From Ardenticatenaceae bacterium (lineage in GTDB: Bacteria; Chloroflexota; Anaerolineae; Promineifilales; Promineifilaceae): a stretch of 64,000 nt of DNA. The DNA lies in the NCBI GenBank assembly GCA_020634375.1, contig JACKBX010000007.1, positions 326,645 through 390,644 on the forward strand, in the 5' to 3' direction. The notes beneath the pieces were generated by a model that was given only the letters and a program-made list of their open reading frames with translations, did not search any database and was not told the DNA's origin. Position 1 is the first letter of the stretch. Each line of letters opens with the position of its first letter. Of the stretch, positions 1 through 8,345 are shown piece by piece. The position numbers were made by a program, and so were the translations under genes.

Positions 1-764
1 TGGTGGGGGCAGAAATGGAAACGGAAACGGCCGTACCCGGCGAACCGATCTTCCTCACCCTCTACTGGCAGGCACAAACCACACCACACTCTGCAACGCC
101 CTTCAAGTTGGAATTATTTGGTCGTGATTTAACCCTTATCGGGGAGCTACACAGCTATCAAGGGCGCGGTCTGTATCCCGCGACCCTTTGGCCGGCGAAC
201 GCCATCATCGCTGATCGCTTTGGCGTGTATCTGGACGAGGAGGTCACTGCTCCGGTGTTGGCGCGGCTCTTTGTGCGCCTGGTTGACGCCGATGCTGCCG
301 GTGTGGAGGTAGGGCAAGTGAAGGTTATACCCTTGAGTTGGCCGCAAACCGGCCCTGCGCTGGCGCAGTTTGGGGATGGGGTGGCATTAACGGCCGTCAC
401 CCTCTCCACCACCACCGCCCACCCCGGCGAAACCATCACCGTTGATGTAACCTGGCGCGTTTTCGCCCCACCCGGCAGCGACTACACCACGCTGCTGCAC
501 CTGGCAGAAGCAGGGCAGCCCCCACTGGCGCAGGGCGACCGCCCACCGCTCAACGGCGACTATCCTACACATCTCTGGGCTACGGAAGAGGTCATTCAAG
601 ACCAATACGAGATCACGATTCCGGCGGGGTTGGCAGACGGCCGTTACCCCCTACGCATCGGCCTCTACGACCCCACAACCTTGCAGCGTCTCCCCGTTAG
701 CAACGACAGCCAGCCACAGCCAGACAGCACATTTTTGATTGAAACAATAACTGTAAGTCCTTAA
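1..764 (+). CDS. C-terminal tail of a probable membrane glycosyltransferase (5' partial)
   Basis: The reading frame is open at the left edge, so only about the last 253 codons are seen and the GTG at base 3 is probably internal. The visible part is two similar beta-rich repeats, about residues 5-115 and 125-250. Each has a Trp-containing strand near its start (LYWQA, VTWRV), a middle YPxxLW motif (YPATLWPAN, YPTHLWATE) and, in the second, a closing GLYDPTT. Such paired domains follow the multi-membrane part of ArnT/PMT-like glycosyltransferases in Chloroflexota, where they lie outside the cell. No membrane segment falls in this fragment, so the family is inferred from the tail alone. It could instead be a free extracytoplasmic protein. 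It ends 56 bases before the tandem repeat. Confidence 0.5.
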   Translation, partial: VGAEMETETAVPGEPIFLTLYWQAQTTPHSATPFKLELFGRDLTLIGELHSYQGRGLYPATLWPANAIIADRFGVYLDEEVTAPVLARLFVRLVDADAAGVEVGQVKVIPLSWPQTGPALAQFGDGVALTAVTLSTTTAHPGETITVDVTWRVFAPPGSDYTTLLHLAEAGQPPLAQGDRPPLNGDYPTHLWATEEVIQDQYEITIPAGLADGRYPLRIGLYDPTTLQRLPVSNDSQPQPDSTFLIETITVSP

Positions 765-820
765 TCACGCGCCTTCGCCCCCAAAAGATTTGACAAATCT
801 GAGAGCTGCTAACTTGTTCC

Positions 821-1093
821 TAAGCAGCAATTCAAGAGCGGCAAGCAACGGTTCAAGAGCAGTAAGCAGCGGTTCAGGAACAGTAAGCAGCGGTTCAGGA
901 ACAGTAAGCAACGGTTCAGGAGCAGTAAGCAGCGGTTCAGGAGCAGTAAGCAACGATTCAGGAGCAGTAAGCAGCGATTCAGGAGCAGTAAGCAACGGTT
1001 CAGGAGCAGTAAGCAACGGTTCAGGAGCAGTAAGCAACGGTTCAGGAGCAGTAAGCAACGGTTCAAGAGCAGTAAGCAATGGTTCGGAAGCAA
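821..1093. repeat. 21-bp tandem repeat, 13 copies (VNTR-like)
   Basis: Thirteen head-to-tail 21-base units run without gaps. The commonest is TAAGCAACGGTTCAGGAGCA followed by G; variants carry AGC/AAC, GGTT/GATT and GAGCAG/GAACAG. The first two and last units are most diverged. Because 21 is a multiple of three, open frames run through on both strands (7-residue periods SNGSGAV on plus, TAPEPLL on minus), but neither has a convincing start or ribosome site. Just before it, 784-799 carries AGATTTGACAAATCT, related to the hairpin at 45781-45811. Confidence 0.9.
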
Positions 1094-1188
1094 CAAGCAA
1101 ATGAATTTTGTCAGTCAACGACAACCCCACGCGCACCCGACCTGCCACTTGCTACTTGCAAACCCCCAATTGCTGTTACAATTTCTAC

Positions 1189-2007
1189 ATGAAACAGCAA
1201 TGCGAAAATTGTGGACAACCTGTTTTAAGCACAGACACGGTTTGCTGGCACTGCGGTTGGAAATTAGCAACAGAAGTAAAAGCTGAGCCGCCACCAACAG
1301 AAAAACCGCGCAAAGTGCTGGCTGCACAACCCACCCAAGCAAATAACGCAGAACCGTACCAGTTAACGGCCATTGCCGTGTACGGCACACTAACACTGCT
1401 ACTGATTGTGGCGCTGCTGTTGGTGATGCGCTCGTTGGGGCGGCAGCCGTTGGTGACAGTGAACGCAGATACCCGGCTGGGCAATCGCTGGATACCGGTG
1501 ACGGGAACCGACCAAAGTTTCACGCTGGATTTGCCGCAAGGCTGGGCATGGTTGGATGTGGCGGACGGCCAATTTGCCACCACATTGGCCGAAAGCGTCC
1601 GGTGGGAAACGGCCGTCTACCCCCTCCATGCCATCGCCGAAGATGCCGATCTGCTGCTGTTAGCCGGGTCGGGAGACACCGTGTCGGCAGATGATGGCTT
1701 TGTGGTTGTGGCCCGCAGTCAACGACTGAGTGTGCTCACGCCAGAACAGGCGCAGCAGATGGTATCGCAGTCAGGAGAGGAGGTGGAAGTGGTGAATACG
1801 GCCGTTTCCACCAATCTCAATCGCGCCCCCCAAGCCCAATTTACTCTGCATCTTCTCGTGTCCAACGAGAGCTTGCGCTGTCAGCAGTTGTTTGTCCCCC
1901 AGGATGATGCAGCTTATTTAGCAGCCGCTTGTGCAGGAGACGGCCGTTACCCCAGCCTTTCCAGCAGTTTTGCCGACATCCTTGCCAGCTTCCAGCCCCT
2001 AAATTGA
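1189..2007 (+). CDS. Zinc-ribbon, single-pass membrane protein of unknown function
   Basis: The start is set at the ATG at 1189 (272 aa), 6 bases after a TACAAT box at 1177-1182, rather than an upstream in-frame TTG. Residues 3-25 form a zinc ribbon, CENCG then CWHCG, of the type found at the N-terminus of many bacterial membrane proteins. A basic, proline-rich linker follows, then one membrane segment at about residues 60-82 (ALLLIVALLLVMRSLG region). The remaining ~185 residues would lie outside the cell and show a mixed alpha/beta pattern that I do not recognise. The ribbon would sit in the cytoplasm. Two cysteines near the C-terminus (LRCQQ, AAACAG) could form a disulfide. No close functional assignment. 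Confidence 0.7.
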   Translation: MKQQCENCGQPVLSTDTVCWHCGWKLATEVKAEPPPTEKPRKVLAAQPTQANNAEPYQLTAIAVYGTLTLLLIVALLLVMRSLGRQPLVTVNADTRLGNRWIPVTGTDQSFTLDLPQGWAWLDVADGQFATTLAESVRWETAVYPLHAIAEDADLLLLAGSGDTVSADDGFVVVARSQRLSVLTPEQAQQMVSQSGEEVEVVNTAVSTNLNRAPQAQFTLHLLVSNESLRCQQLFVPQDDAAYLAAACAGDGRYPSLSSSFADILASFQPLN

Positions 2008-2024
2008 ACCGGAACTAAGTTACC

Positions 2025-2053
2025 TTGACGCTCCTGTAACCACTTTGTACAAT
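2025..2053 (+). promoter_or_regulatory. Promoter of the DUF1385 gene
   Basis: TTGACG at 2025-2030, a 17-base spacer, and TACAAT at 2048-2053. The ATG at 2061 follows 7 bases later, so the transcript would begin at or next to the start codon. Confidence 0.65.
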
Positions 2054-2060
2054 GCACACC

Positions 2061-3062
2061 ATGTCAAACACAAACGCCCCCTTAAAAGAGGCACAACCTA
2101 CATTTAACTACGGCGGTCAGGCCGTCATCGAAGGCGTCATGATGCGCGGCTCCCGCGCCCTGGCTGTTGCCGTACGCAACCCCGAAAATGAAATCGTCGT
2201 CCACACAGAACCCCTGGATGCCCGCATTTATGGCGGGCGCATTGCCCGGCTACCCTTTCTGCGCGGCCTTACCCTGCTGTGGGATGCGTTAGGATTAGGC
2301 ATCAAAAGCCTGATGTTCTCTGCCGAAGTCGCCCTAGAAGAAGACGAGAAACCCACCGATGAAAACGGAGAACCCGGCAAAGTATTTGAAGGACCAGCCC
2401 AATGGGGCACGGTGCTTTTCTCCCTCAGTTTCTCCATCCTTCTGTTCTTCGTTTTCCCCGCCTTCGTGGCCGGGTTGGCCGAGCGATGGCTGCCTGCTAC
2501 GGGCACGCAAATCATCAGCAACTTGATTGAAGGATTGGTGCGGTTGGCGCTGCTGGTCGGGTACATTTGGGGCATCGGCTTCATCCCCGACATCAAACGA
2601 CTATACGGCTATCATGGAGCTGAGCATAAAACCATCAACGCTTATGAAGACGGGGCTACTCTCACCCCTGAAATAGTGGCCCACTATTCGCTGGAACACC
2701 CACGCTGCGGCACGGCCTTTTTGTTAACCGTCGTTATCTTTTCCATTCTAATTTACACATTGCTGCCGCCACTGGGCATTGTGGCGCGTATTCTGTCCCG
2801 CATTGTGCTGCTGCCGGTTATTGCCGGGTTGGGATACGAGTTTTTGCGCTTTACGGCCGCACATCAAGATAATGCCTTCATCCGCTTCATCACAAAACCC
2901 AATCTGGCTTTGCAACACCTGACAACCAATGAGCCAGACCCCACCATGCTGGCCGTTGCCATCGCTGCATTGCAGCATGTGCTGGCTTATGAAAACAACC
3001 AGCAAGAAGTTGCCGATTCCATCATTCTGGCGGAAGTGCCTGCCAGTAACATCGCCTCTTAG
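2061..3062 (+). CDS. DUF1385 family membrane protein (YqhQ-like)
   Basis: The family hallmarks are present: GGQAVIEGVMMRG at about residues 18-30 and YGYHGAEHKTINAYEDG at about 185-201, the latter in the loop after two membrane segments (about 113-140 and 155-180). Two more hydrophobic stretches follow at about 222-265. The 333-residue length is normal for DUF1385. Function is unknown; the family is widespread in Gram-positive and Chloroflexota genomes. The start is placed at 2061 because the alternative ATG at 2052 lies inside the -10 box of an otherwise ideal promoter. The next gene begins 20 bases downstream, so the two may be cotranscribed. Confidence 0.85.
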   Translation: MSNTNAPLKEAQPTFNYGGQAVIEGVMMRGSRALAVAVRNPENEIVVHTEPLDARIYGGRIARLPFLRGLTLLWDALGLGIKSLMFSAEVALEEDEKPTDENGEPGKVFEGPAQWGTVLFSLSFSILLFFVFPAFVAGLAERWLPATGTQIISNLIEGLVRLALLVGYIWGIGFIPDIKRLYGYHGAEHKTINAYEDGATLTPEIVAHYSLEHPRCGTAFLLTVVIFSILIYTLLPPLGIVARILSRIVLLPVIAGLGYEFLRFTAAHQDNAFIRFITKPNLALQHLTTNEPDPTMLAVAIAALQHVLAYENNQQEVADSIILAEVPASNIAS

Positions 3063-3081
3063 TTCATAAAACAGGTTTTTC

Positions 3082-3744
3082 ATGGCAAGTAAAAAGAAGG
3101 ATCCGCATCTCGCGGCAAGCAAAAATAAGGAAGGGTTGGCGCATTATGCCAATTGGGCTGTGGACGAAGCTGTCGCGGCATTCGAGCAGGCCATTCGCGC
3201 CGATCCCGATAACCCAGAGTATCATCTTAATCTGGCTCGCGCCTTTGCTCGCAGCAGCGATTACCATCAAGCCATGAGCGCTTTGGGTAATTATTTGCGC
3301 ACGGAAACCGATGAGAAAATTGCCGAGCGGTTTGAGCGCATGTTCTCGTCGGCACTAGATGAAGTGGAAACGGTGTTGATTGAAACCCTGCGTAAACATG
3401 AAACACCTGTACAGCAAATAGGCAAGGCGATACAGATGTGGCTGGAGTACCGCATTACGATTGGGCGCACACAGTTGCGTATTCTCAAACCAGAGTTGTG
3501 GGCGGCAGCGCTGACTCATGCAGTAGGCAAGGTGAATTTTACGCAGCGCAAGCTGGCAGATGTTGCGGCCATGTACAAAGTGCCAGAGCGTTCCTTGCGT
3601 GAAAAGTATCAGGAATTGGTAAGCACCCTGGATGTGATGCCCGCTGACTATCGCTATTTTGTGGGCGAGCAAAATCCGCTGGATAAGCTGGTGGAAGCTG
3701 CCAGGGTTTTGGAAGAGTTAGACCGTCGTTTTCAAGAAGACTGA
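3082..3744 (+). CDS. TPR protein with a C-terminal helical, possibly DNA-binding, domain
   Basis: 220 aa. Residues 15-75 form two TPR-like helix pairs (GLAHYANWAVDEAVAAFEQA, with the typical DPDNPEYHLNLARAFA). The second half (about 125-185) is helical; KLADVAAMYKVPERSLREKY reads like a helix-turn-helix as in TFIIB-like or sigma-type domains. It may therefore be an adaptor or regulator, but the DNA-binding reading is inference. It follows the DUF1385 gene by 19 bases, which suggests one operon. The first residues are strongly basic (MASKKKD). No signal peptide. No ACGGCCGT palindrome occurs from about 1950 to 4215. Confidence 0.65.
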   Translation: MASKKKDPHLAASKNKEGLAHYANWAVDEAVAAFEQAIRADPDNPEYHLNLARAFARSSDYHQAMSALGNYLRTETDEKIAERFERMFSSALDEVETVLIETLRKHETPVQQIGKAIQMWLEYRITIGRTQLRILKPELWAAALTHAVGKVNFTQRKLADVAAMYKVPERSLREKYQELVSTLDVMPADYRYFVGEQNPLDKLVEAARVLEELDRRFQED

Positions 3745-3836
3745 CCTGTAAATGGTATTCAGTAAACAGTGAACAGGTTGCTGGCAGCGGCCAGCAACCA
3801 ACTACTAGCTACCAGCAACTAATTAAGGAGATGATT

Positions 3837-4322
3837 ATGGCGAAGCAATGGAAGAATCCCCCAGAAATGCAGATTGACACCGAAAAATCTTATATGGTGA
3901 AAATGGTGACGAATAAGGGCACCATTGAGATTGAGTTGTACCCGAATTATGCCCCTAAGACAGTCAATAATTTTGTATTCTTGATCCGTGAAGGGTTTTA
4001 TGATGGGGTATCCTTTCACCGGGTGATTAGTAATTTTGTGATTCAGGGTGGAGACCCAACGGGAACAGGACGTGGTGGCCCTGGGTATCGCTTCGGGGAT
4101 GAGTTCACGGGCAACCCTTTGAAGCATGGCACGGGCTTTTTGTCGATGGCAAATGCTGGCCCGAATACGAATGGCAGCCAGTTTTTTGTGACGCACTCGC
4201 CGCAGCCACATTTGGACGGCCGTCACACAGTTTTCGGCAAAGTCACCAATGGCATGGACGTGGTCAACGCCATCCGTCAGGGCGACAAGATGACACAAGT
4301 CACGGTGATAGAAAGCGATTAA
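3837..4322 (+). CDS. Cyclophilin-type peptidyl-prolyl cis-trans isomerase
   Basis: 161 aa from the ATG at 3837. The AAGGAG at 3825-3830 is correctly spaced for this start but touches the ATG at 3831, so the downstream one is chosen. The cyclophilin core is complete: TNKGTIEIELYP, then FHRVISNFVIQGGDPTGTGR (catalytic Arg in FHRV), then MANAGPNTNGSQFFVTH and the H-x-V-FGKV strand. No signal peptide, so it should be a cytoplasmic prolyl isomerase that helps protein folding. A textbook terminator follows 20 bases after the stop. Confidence 0.95.
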   Translation: MAKQWKNPPEMQIDTEKSYMVKMVTNKGTIEIELYPNYAPKTVNNFVFLIREGFYDGVSFHRVISNFVIQGGDPTGTGRGGPGYRFGDEFTGNPLKHGTGFLSMANAGPNTNGSQFFVTHSPQPHLDGRHTVFGKVTNGMDVVNAIRQGDKMTQVTVIESD

Positions 4323-4342
4323 TTCTAAAGATGGTGACATTC

Positions 4343-4370
4343 AAGGGCCTTGTTCGCAAGGCCCTTTTTT
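4343..4370 (+). terminator. Rho-independent terminator of the cyclophilin gene
   Basis: A perfect 10-bp stem (AAGGGCCTTG / CAAGGCCCTT) closes on a TTCG tetraloop at 4353-4356 and continues into a T-run. Confidence 0.95.
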
Positions 4371-4434
4371 ATTGGGGCAAATTGGGCACGGTTGCGCGTC
4401 ATATGGATATAGCAGCTTATTGGAGATGGCAATC

Positions 4435-4992
4435 ATGGCAAAACGATTATTTGTACTGGTCAGTTTGTTGATTCTCGTAGGGTGTGGGGCTGGTAATGCG
4501 GAAACGGCCGTTCCCACCCCCACAACCGACCCCTCATTGGTACTGCAAGCCTCCATCCAGGCTACCATTGCCGCCCAAATAGGCAACCGCAGCGAGAATC
4601 TTTCCCGCTGGCTGTTAGAACTCAACGATGCAGAAGCACTCTGGGAAGCCGCTGGCGTTCATGAATACACCCTCTCCGTACTGTACGTGAACAGCCCACG
4701 CAACATCGTCCAAACGCACCACCTGCGCGTGCAAGATGGCGCAGTTGTGGAAGAAAGCGTGGAATGCAACCCCAAAGAGACCTGCATCATACAAAAGATT
4801 GATCCAAACCAAATCACAGTTCCCGGTTTGTTTGCCATCGCCCATGATGCCTTGCGCAACGACGAAATCAATGACAATGGCACAGAATTCAATTGGGACC
4901 CGATGTATGGTGTGCCAGAGTGGATCAGCCTCCGTTCCGCTAATTATCCAGTGTATTGGCAAGTTCTCGACTTCGCCGTGATTGAAGAATGA
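4435..4992 (+). CDS. Predicted lipoprotein, possibly DUF6174-like
   Basis: 185 aa from the ATG at 4435, with TGGAG at 4421-4425 upstream. The N-terminus is a lipoprotein signal: MAKR, a hydrophobic core and LVGCGAG, with Cys at about residue 17. A Thr/Pro linker (TAVPTPTTDPS) leads to a globular part starting with 'W...GVHEYTLSVLY', the pattern seen at the start of DUF6174-type domains. Two cysteines (VECNPKETC) may bond. It would be anchored on the outer face of the cytoplasmic membrane. Function unknown. Confidence 0.6.
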   Translation: MAKRLFVLVSLLILVGCGAGNAETAVPTPTTDPSLVLQASIQATIAAQIGNRSENLSRWLLELNDAEALWEAAGVHEYTLSVLYVNSPRNIVQTHHLRVQDGAVVEESVECNPKETCIIQKIDPNQITVPGLFAIAHDALRNDEINDNGTEFNWDPMYGVPEWISLRSANYPVYWQVLDFAVIEE

Positions 4993-5067
4993 CACACATC
5001 CCAACACAAATTATTCGACAATATCGCCAAATGACACAGCACATGTTGGCCGAACTGCCCGAATAAC

Positions 5068-5101
5068 AAAAAAGGACGGCCGTTGTCGGTAACGGCCGTC
5101 C
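5068..5101 (-). terminator. Terminator of aceA built from two ACGGCCGT palindromes
   Basis: On the minus strand GGACGGCCGTT, loop ACCGAC, AACGGCCGTCC makes a perfect 11-bp stem followed by TTTTTTG. It sits 28 bases after the aceA stop. Confidence 0.9.
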
Positions 5102-5128
5102 TCTCATCTATCTCGCTGCTTTATCCAG

Positions 5129-6451
5129 TCACACATGCGCGTGCGCGTGCGTCACCTCCTCAATCAAATCCGCTTCAAACTGCTCCTCTTCCGTTGACCC
5201 CTTCAGCGCAGCCGTAGACACCTCCCCCTGAGACACAACTGTCTGAATTTCATCATAATAACCTGCGCCCACAAAACTCTGGTGCTTAATCGCCTTAAAC
5301 CCATAATCCGTGTGCAAGTCAAATTCCTTCTCCTGGAAGTCTGCATACGCCGCCATGCCCCGCGAGCGATAATCGCTGGCCAACTGGAACATGCTCGCAT
5401 TCAAACTATGGAACCCGGCCAGCGTCACAAATTGGAACGCATACCCCATCTTCCCCAGTTCTCGCTGGAACGTAGCAATGGTTGTCTCATCCAAATTCAG
5501 CTTCCAATTAAAGGACGGGGAGCAGTTATACGCCAGCATCTTACCGGGGAATTCAGCGTGAATTGCTTCCGCAAACTGCCGCGCCTCTTCAATATCCGGG
5601 TGTGCCGTTTCGCACCACACAACATCTGCATAGGGTGCATAGGCCAGCCCGCGGCTAATAGCCTGCGTAATACCCGCCTTCGTGCGATGAAAACCTTCCA
5701 CCGTGCGCTCGCCAGTAAGGAATGGTTTATCATTTTCGTCAATGTCACTAGTAATCAAGTCAGCGGCATTCGCATCCGTGCGGGCAATAACCAGCGTGGG
5801 CACGCCAGCCACATCCGCTGCCAGCCGCGCCGAAATCAGCTTCTGCACTGCCTCACGGGTGGGAACCAGCACCTTGCCGCCCATGTGCCCGCACTTCTTT
5901 GCAGATGAAAGCTGGTCTTCAAAATGCACACCCGATGCACCAGCCTCAATCATTGCCAGCATGAGTTCATATGCATTCAGGTTGCCGCCAAAACCAGACT
6001 CGGCGTCGGCCACAATGGGCGCCATCCAATACGTGCTATTGGCATCATCCAGGTGATTAATCTGGTCAGCACGGCGCAAAGCGTTGTTGATGCGCTGTGC
6101 CAGCATTGGGGCGCTGTTCGCCGGATAAAGGCTCTGATCAGGGTAAGTTTGCGCGGCCACGTTAGCGTCGGCCGCTACCTGCCAACCGCTAAGATAAATG
6201 GCCTTCAGTCCAGCCTGCACCATTTGCACAGCCTGATTGCCGCTCAATGCGCCCAGGGCATGAACGTAGGGTTCTTCCTTCAACAGTTTCCACAACCGTT
6301 CGGCACCCATGCGGGCCAAGGTATATTCAATTTTGATGGAACCACGCAGACGCAACACATCTTCGGCAGAATAAGGGCGCTTGATACCACTCCAACGAGA
6401 ATCATTACGCCAACTATTTTCCAAGGCTTGTACTTCTTTTTTGTCAATCAT
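5129..6451 (-). CDS. aceA: Isocitrate lyase
   Basis: 440 aa. Cleaves isocitrate to succinate and glyoxylate, the first step of the glyoxylate shunt, in the cytoplasm. The catalytic signature KKCGHMGGK lies at residues 185-193 with Cys187 as the active-site base. Metal and substrate motifs (VADAESGFGG, VHFEDQ, IARTDA, WCETAHPD) are all present and in order. The length matches the bacterial enzyme. AAGGAG lies 6 bases before the ATG at 6451. It lies 90 bases downstream of aceB on the same strand, so the two form an operon. The spacer holds a 12-bp hairpin. This allows growth on acetate or fatty acids. Confidence 0.97.
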   Translation of the reverse strand: MIDKKEVQALENSWRNDSRWSGIKRPYSAEDVLRLRGSIKIEYTLARMGAERLWKLLKEEPYVHALGALSGNQAVQMVQAGLKAIYLSGWQVAADANVAAQTYPDQSLYPANSAPMLAQRINNALRRADQINHLDDANSTYWMAPIVADAESGFGGNLNAYELMLAMIEAGASGVHFEDQLSSAKKCGHMGGKVLVPTREAVQKLISARLAADVAGVPTLVIARTDANAADLITSDIDENDKPFLTGERTVEGFHRTKAGITQAISRGLAYAPYADVVWCETAHPDIEEARQFAEAIHAEFPGKMLAYNCSPSFNWKLNLDETTIATFQRELGKMGYAFQFVTLAGFHSLNASMFQLASDYRSRGMAAYADFQEKEFDLHTDYGFKAIKHQSFVGAGYYDEIQTVVSQGEVSTAALKGSTEEEQFEADLIEEVTHAHAHV

Positions 6452-6486
6452 GGGAATCTCCTTTTGGGGGAGATTAGCGATTGGTC

Positions 6487-6524
6487 ATTAGAGATTGGCC
6501 TTACGGGAAGCACCAATCTCTAAT
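6487..6524. repeat. Intergenic hairpin between aceB and aceA
   Basis: ATTAGAGATTGG (6487-6498) and CCAATCTCTAAT (6513-6524) are exact inverted copies. Extra copies of the TCTCTAAT heptamer follow up to 6540. The same sequence family forms the livH-livM hairpin at 28104-28135. No T-run. Confidence 0.75.
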
Positions 6525-6541
6525 TCCTCATCTCTAATCTC

Positions 6542-8131
6542 TTAATTTAAGAATTCGTACGCAGACAGCGTGAGAAAATCGGTAAATTCCTTACCGGTAA
6601 TCAACTTCTCAAACAACTCGGCAGCCAGTTCATATTTGCCCTGGTTGTAAACATCTGCGCCAACGCGGGTTTTGATGTCGGCCAGCACTTGCGGGGCCAT
6701 TTCGCGGTAGAGGTCGGCATTGATAGGACGGCCGTCTTCCAACACCGCATTCTCATTATTCACCCACTGCCACAACTGCGAGCGGGAAATCTCGGCCGTC
6801 GCCGCATCCTCCATCAGGTTGTAAATGGGCACACAACCATTGCCATCCAGCCAAGAGGCCATGTAAAGGATGCCCACGTCAATATTGATGCGCAGCCCCT
6901 CCTCCGTGATCGTGCCTTGCGGCACAGTCAGCAAATCTTGTGTGGTCACATGCACGTCATCACGCCGCACATGAATCTGGTTGGGCGTAGGCATGTACTG
7001 GTCAAATTCCGCTTTGGCAATGGCAACCAGGCCAGGATGCGCCACCCAAGTTCCGTCGTGCCCGTCTTTGGCCTCGCGCTCCTTATCTTTACGCACCTTC
7101 TCCAGCGCCGCTTCGTTTGCGGCATCATCGCCCTTGATGGGGATTTGCGCAGCCATGCCGCCCATAGCATGAATACCGCGTCGGTGACAGGTTTTGATCG
7201 TCAGCAGAGAGTAGGAGTGCATCATGTGCGTGGTCATCGTCACTTGGGCACGGTTGGGCATCACAAATTCGGGGTGGTTGCGGAATTTGCGAATCATGCT
7301 GAAGATGTAGTCCCAACGGCCGCAGTTCAAACCAGCAGAATGGTCTTTCAACTCCCATAAAATCTCGTCCATCTCAAAGGTGGCGAGGATGTTTTCGATG
7401 AGGACGGTAGCGCGGATTGTGCCGCGTGGAATGTCCAACTCATCTTGCGCCAGATTGAAGGCATCATTCCAAAGGCGGGCTTCCAGATGGCTTTCCAGTT
7501 TGGGCAGGTAAAAATAGGGGCCGGTACCTTTGTCTAGCAGCGCTTTTACATTGTGGAAAAAGAATAGGGCGAAATCAAACAAGGATGCAGAGACAGGTTG
7601 CCCATCCAACAGCACATGTTTTTCTTCCAGATGCCAGCCGCGGGGGCGTACCATGAGCACGGCCGTTTCCTCACCCAATTCATAAAACTTACCATTCGGA
7701 TTTGTGAACGTGATGGTCTCGCGCACAGCATCGCGCAAATTGATTTGCCCCTCAATCGTGGCCTGCCAGGTGGGGGAATGCGAATCTTCAAAATCCGCCA
7801 TGTACACACTGGCCCCAGAATTCAGCGCATTAATCACCATTTTGCGGTCAACCGGGCCGGTGATTTCCACACGGCGGTCTTGCAAATCGGCGGGAATGGG
7901 CGCGACTTGCCAATCACTCTCGCGGATTTGCTTTGTTTCCGGCAAAAAGTCTGGCATTTTCCCGGCATCAATGGCAAGCTGCCGCTCTACCCGCATTTGC
8001 AGCAAGCCACGCCGCCTTTGCCCCAGCGTGCGCTCCAGCTTTGCAACCAAAGCCAACGCCTGCGGGGTTAGAATTTCGCCAAATTCCGGGGGCACTTCTC
8101 CTAAAATTTGCATTCCTGTGGAAATTGTCAT
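6542..8131 (-). CDS. aceB: Malate synthase A
   Basis: 529 aa, normal for the A isoform. Condenses glyoxylate with acetyl-CoA to malate, the second step of the glyoxylate shunt. Visible signatures are YMADFEDSHSPTW, VRPRGWHLEEKH (catalytic Arg), ENILATFEMDEILWEL (metal ligands) and GRWDYIFSMIRKF, with the C-terminal helical plug after them. GGAGG is 4 bases before the ATG at 8131. It is the promoter-proximal gene of the aceB-aceA operon and is divergent from the ScfR-type regulator at 8346, so control by that protein is likely. Confidence 0.97.
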   Translation of the reverse strand: MTISTGMQILGEVPPEFGEILTPQALALVAKLERTLGQRRRGLLQMRVERQLAIDAGKMPDFLPETKQIRESDWQVAPIPADLQDRRVEITGPVDRKMVINALNSGASVYMADFEDSHSPTWQATIEGQINLRDAVRETITFTNPNGKFYELGEETAVLMVRPRGWHLEEKHVLLDGQPVSASLFDFALFFFHNVKALLDKGTGPYFYLPKLESHLEARLWNDAFNLAQDELDIPRGTIRATVLIENILATFEMDEILWELKDHSAGLNCGRWDYIFSMIRKFRNHPEFVMPNRAQVTMTTHMMHSYSLLTIKTCHRRGIHAMGGMAAQIPIKGDDAANEAALEKVRKDKEREAKDGHDGTWVAHPGLVAIAKAEFDQYMPTPNQIHVRRDDVHVTTQDLLTVPQGTITEEGLRINIDVGILYMASWLDGNGCVPIYNLMEDAATAEISRSQLWQWVNNENAVLEDGRPINADLYREMAPQVLADIKTRVGADVYNQGKYELAAELFEKLITGKEFTDFLTLSAYEFLN

Positions 8132-8154
8132 AATACCTCCAAATTGCTCACCCT

Positions 8155-8185
8155 CTGGCGCAGGCCAGAAAGTCCTGGCGCAGGC
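8155..8185. repeat. Direct repeat upstream of aceB
   Basis: CTGGCGCAGGCC occurs at 8155-8166 and again at 8174-8185, 19 bases apart (about two helical turns), between the aceB start and the divergent regulator. It could be a paired regulator site or part of the untranslated leader. Confidence 0.5.
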
Positions 8186-8211
8186 CTGAGAAATAGTGTA
8201 AAATCACCATT

Positions 8212-8325
8212 AGCGAAAATTCGCTGCAAGTGAAAACAAGTATAAAGGCGAAACAGAGTTTGTCAAGGGATTCGAAAACTCGGTTTCTGTAAAGAATCGG
8301 ATTTTATGACGCTCTGTGTCATAAA
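8212..8325. promoter_or_regulatory. Divergent control region of aceBA and its regulator, with two palindromes
   Basis: Two inverted repeats are visible: AGCGAA-AA-TTCGCT at 8212-8225, and TTTATGAC (8303-8310) with GTCATAAA (8318-8325) separated by 7 bases. The second lies about 20 bases before the regulator start and could be an autoregulatory operator. Which protein binds is inference. Confidence 0.55.
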
Positions 8326-8345
8326 GCATACGGAAAGGATAACCA

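Noticed and set aside
821..1093. Possible CRISPR array
   Set aside because: The 21-base units are directly adjacent with no spacers, and no cas gene is in the window.
765..1148. Open frames through the 21-bp repeat on both strands (about 95-127 codons)
   Set aside because: They exist only because the unit is a multiple of three; no ribosome site, and the repeats explain them fully.
2052..2060. Upstream ATG at 2052 as the DUF1385 start
   Set aside because: It lies inside the TACAAT box; the ATG at 2061 fits the promoter better.
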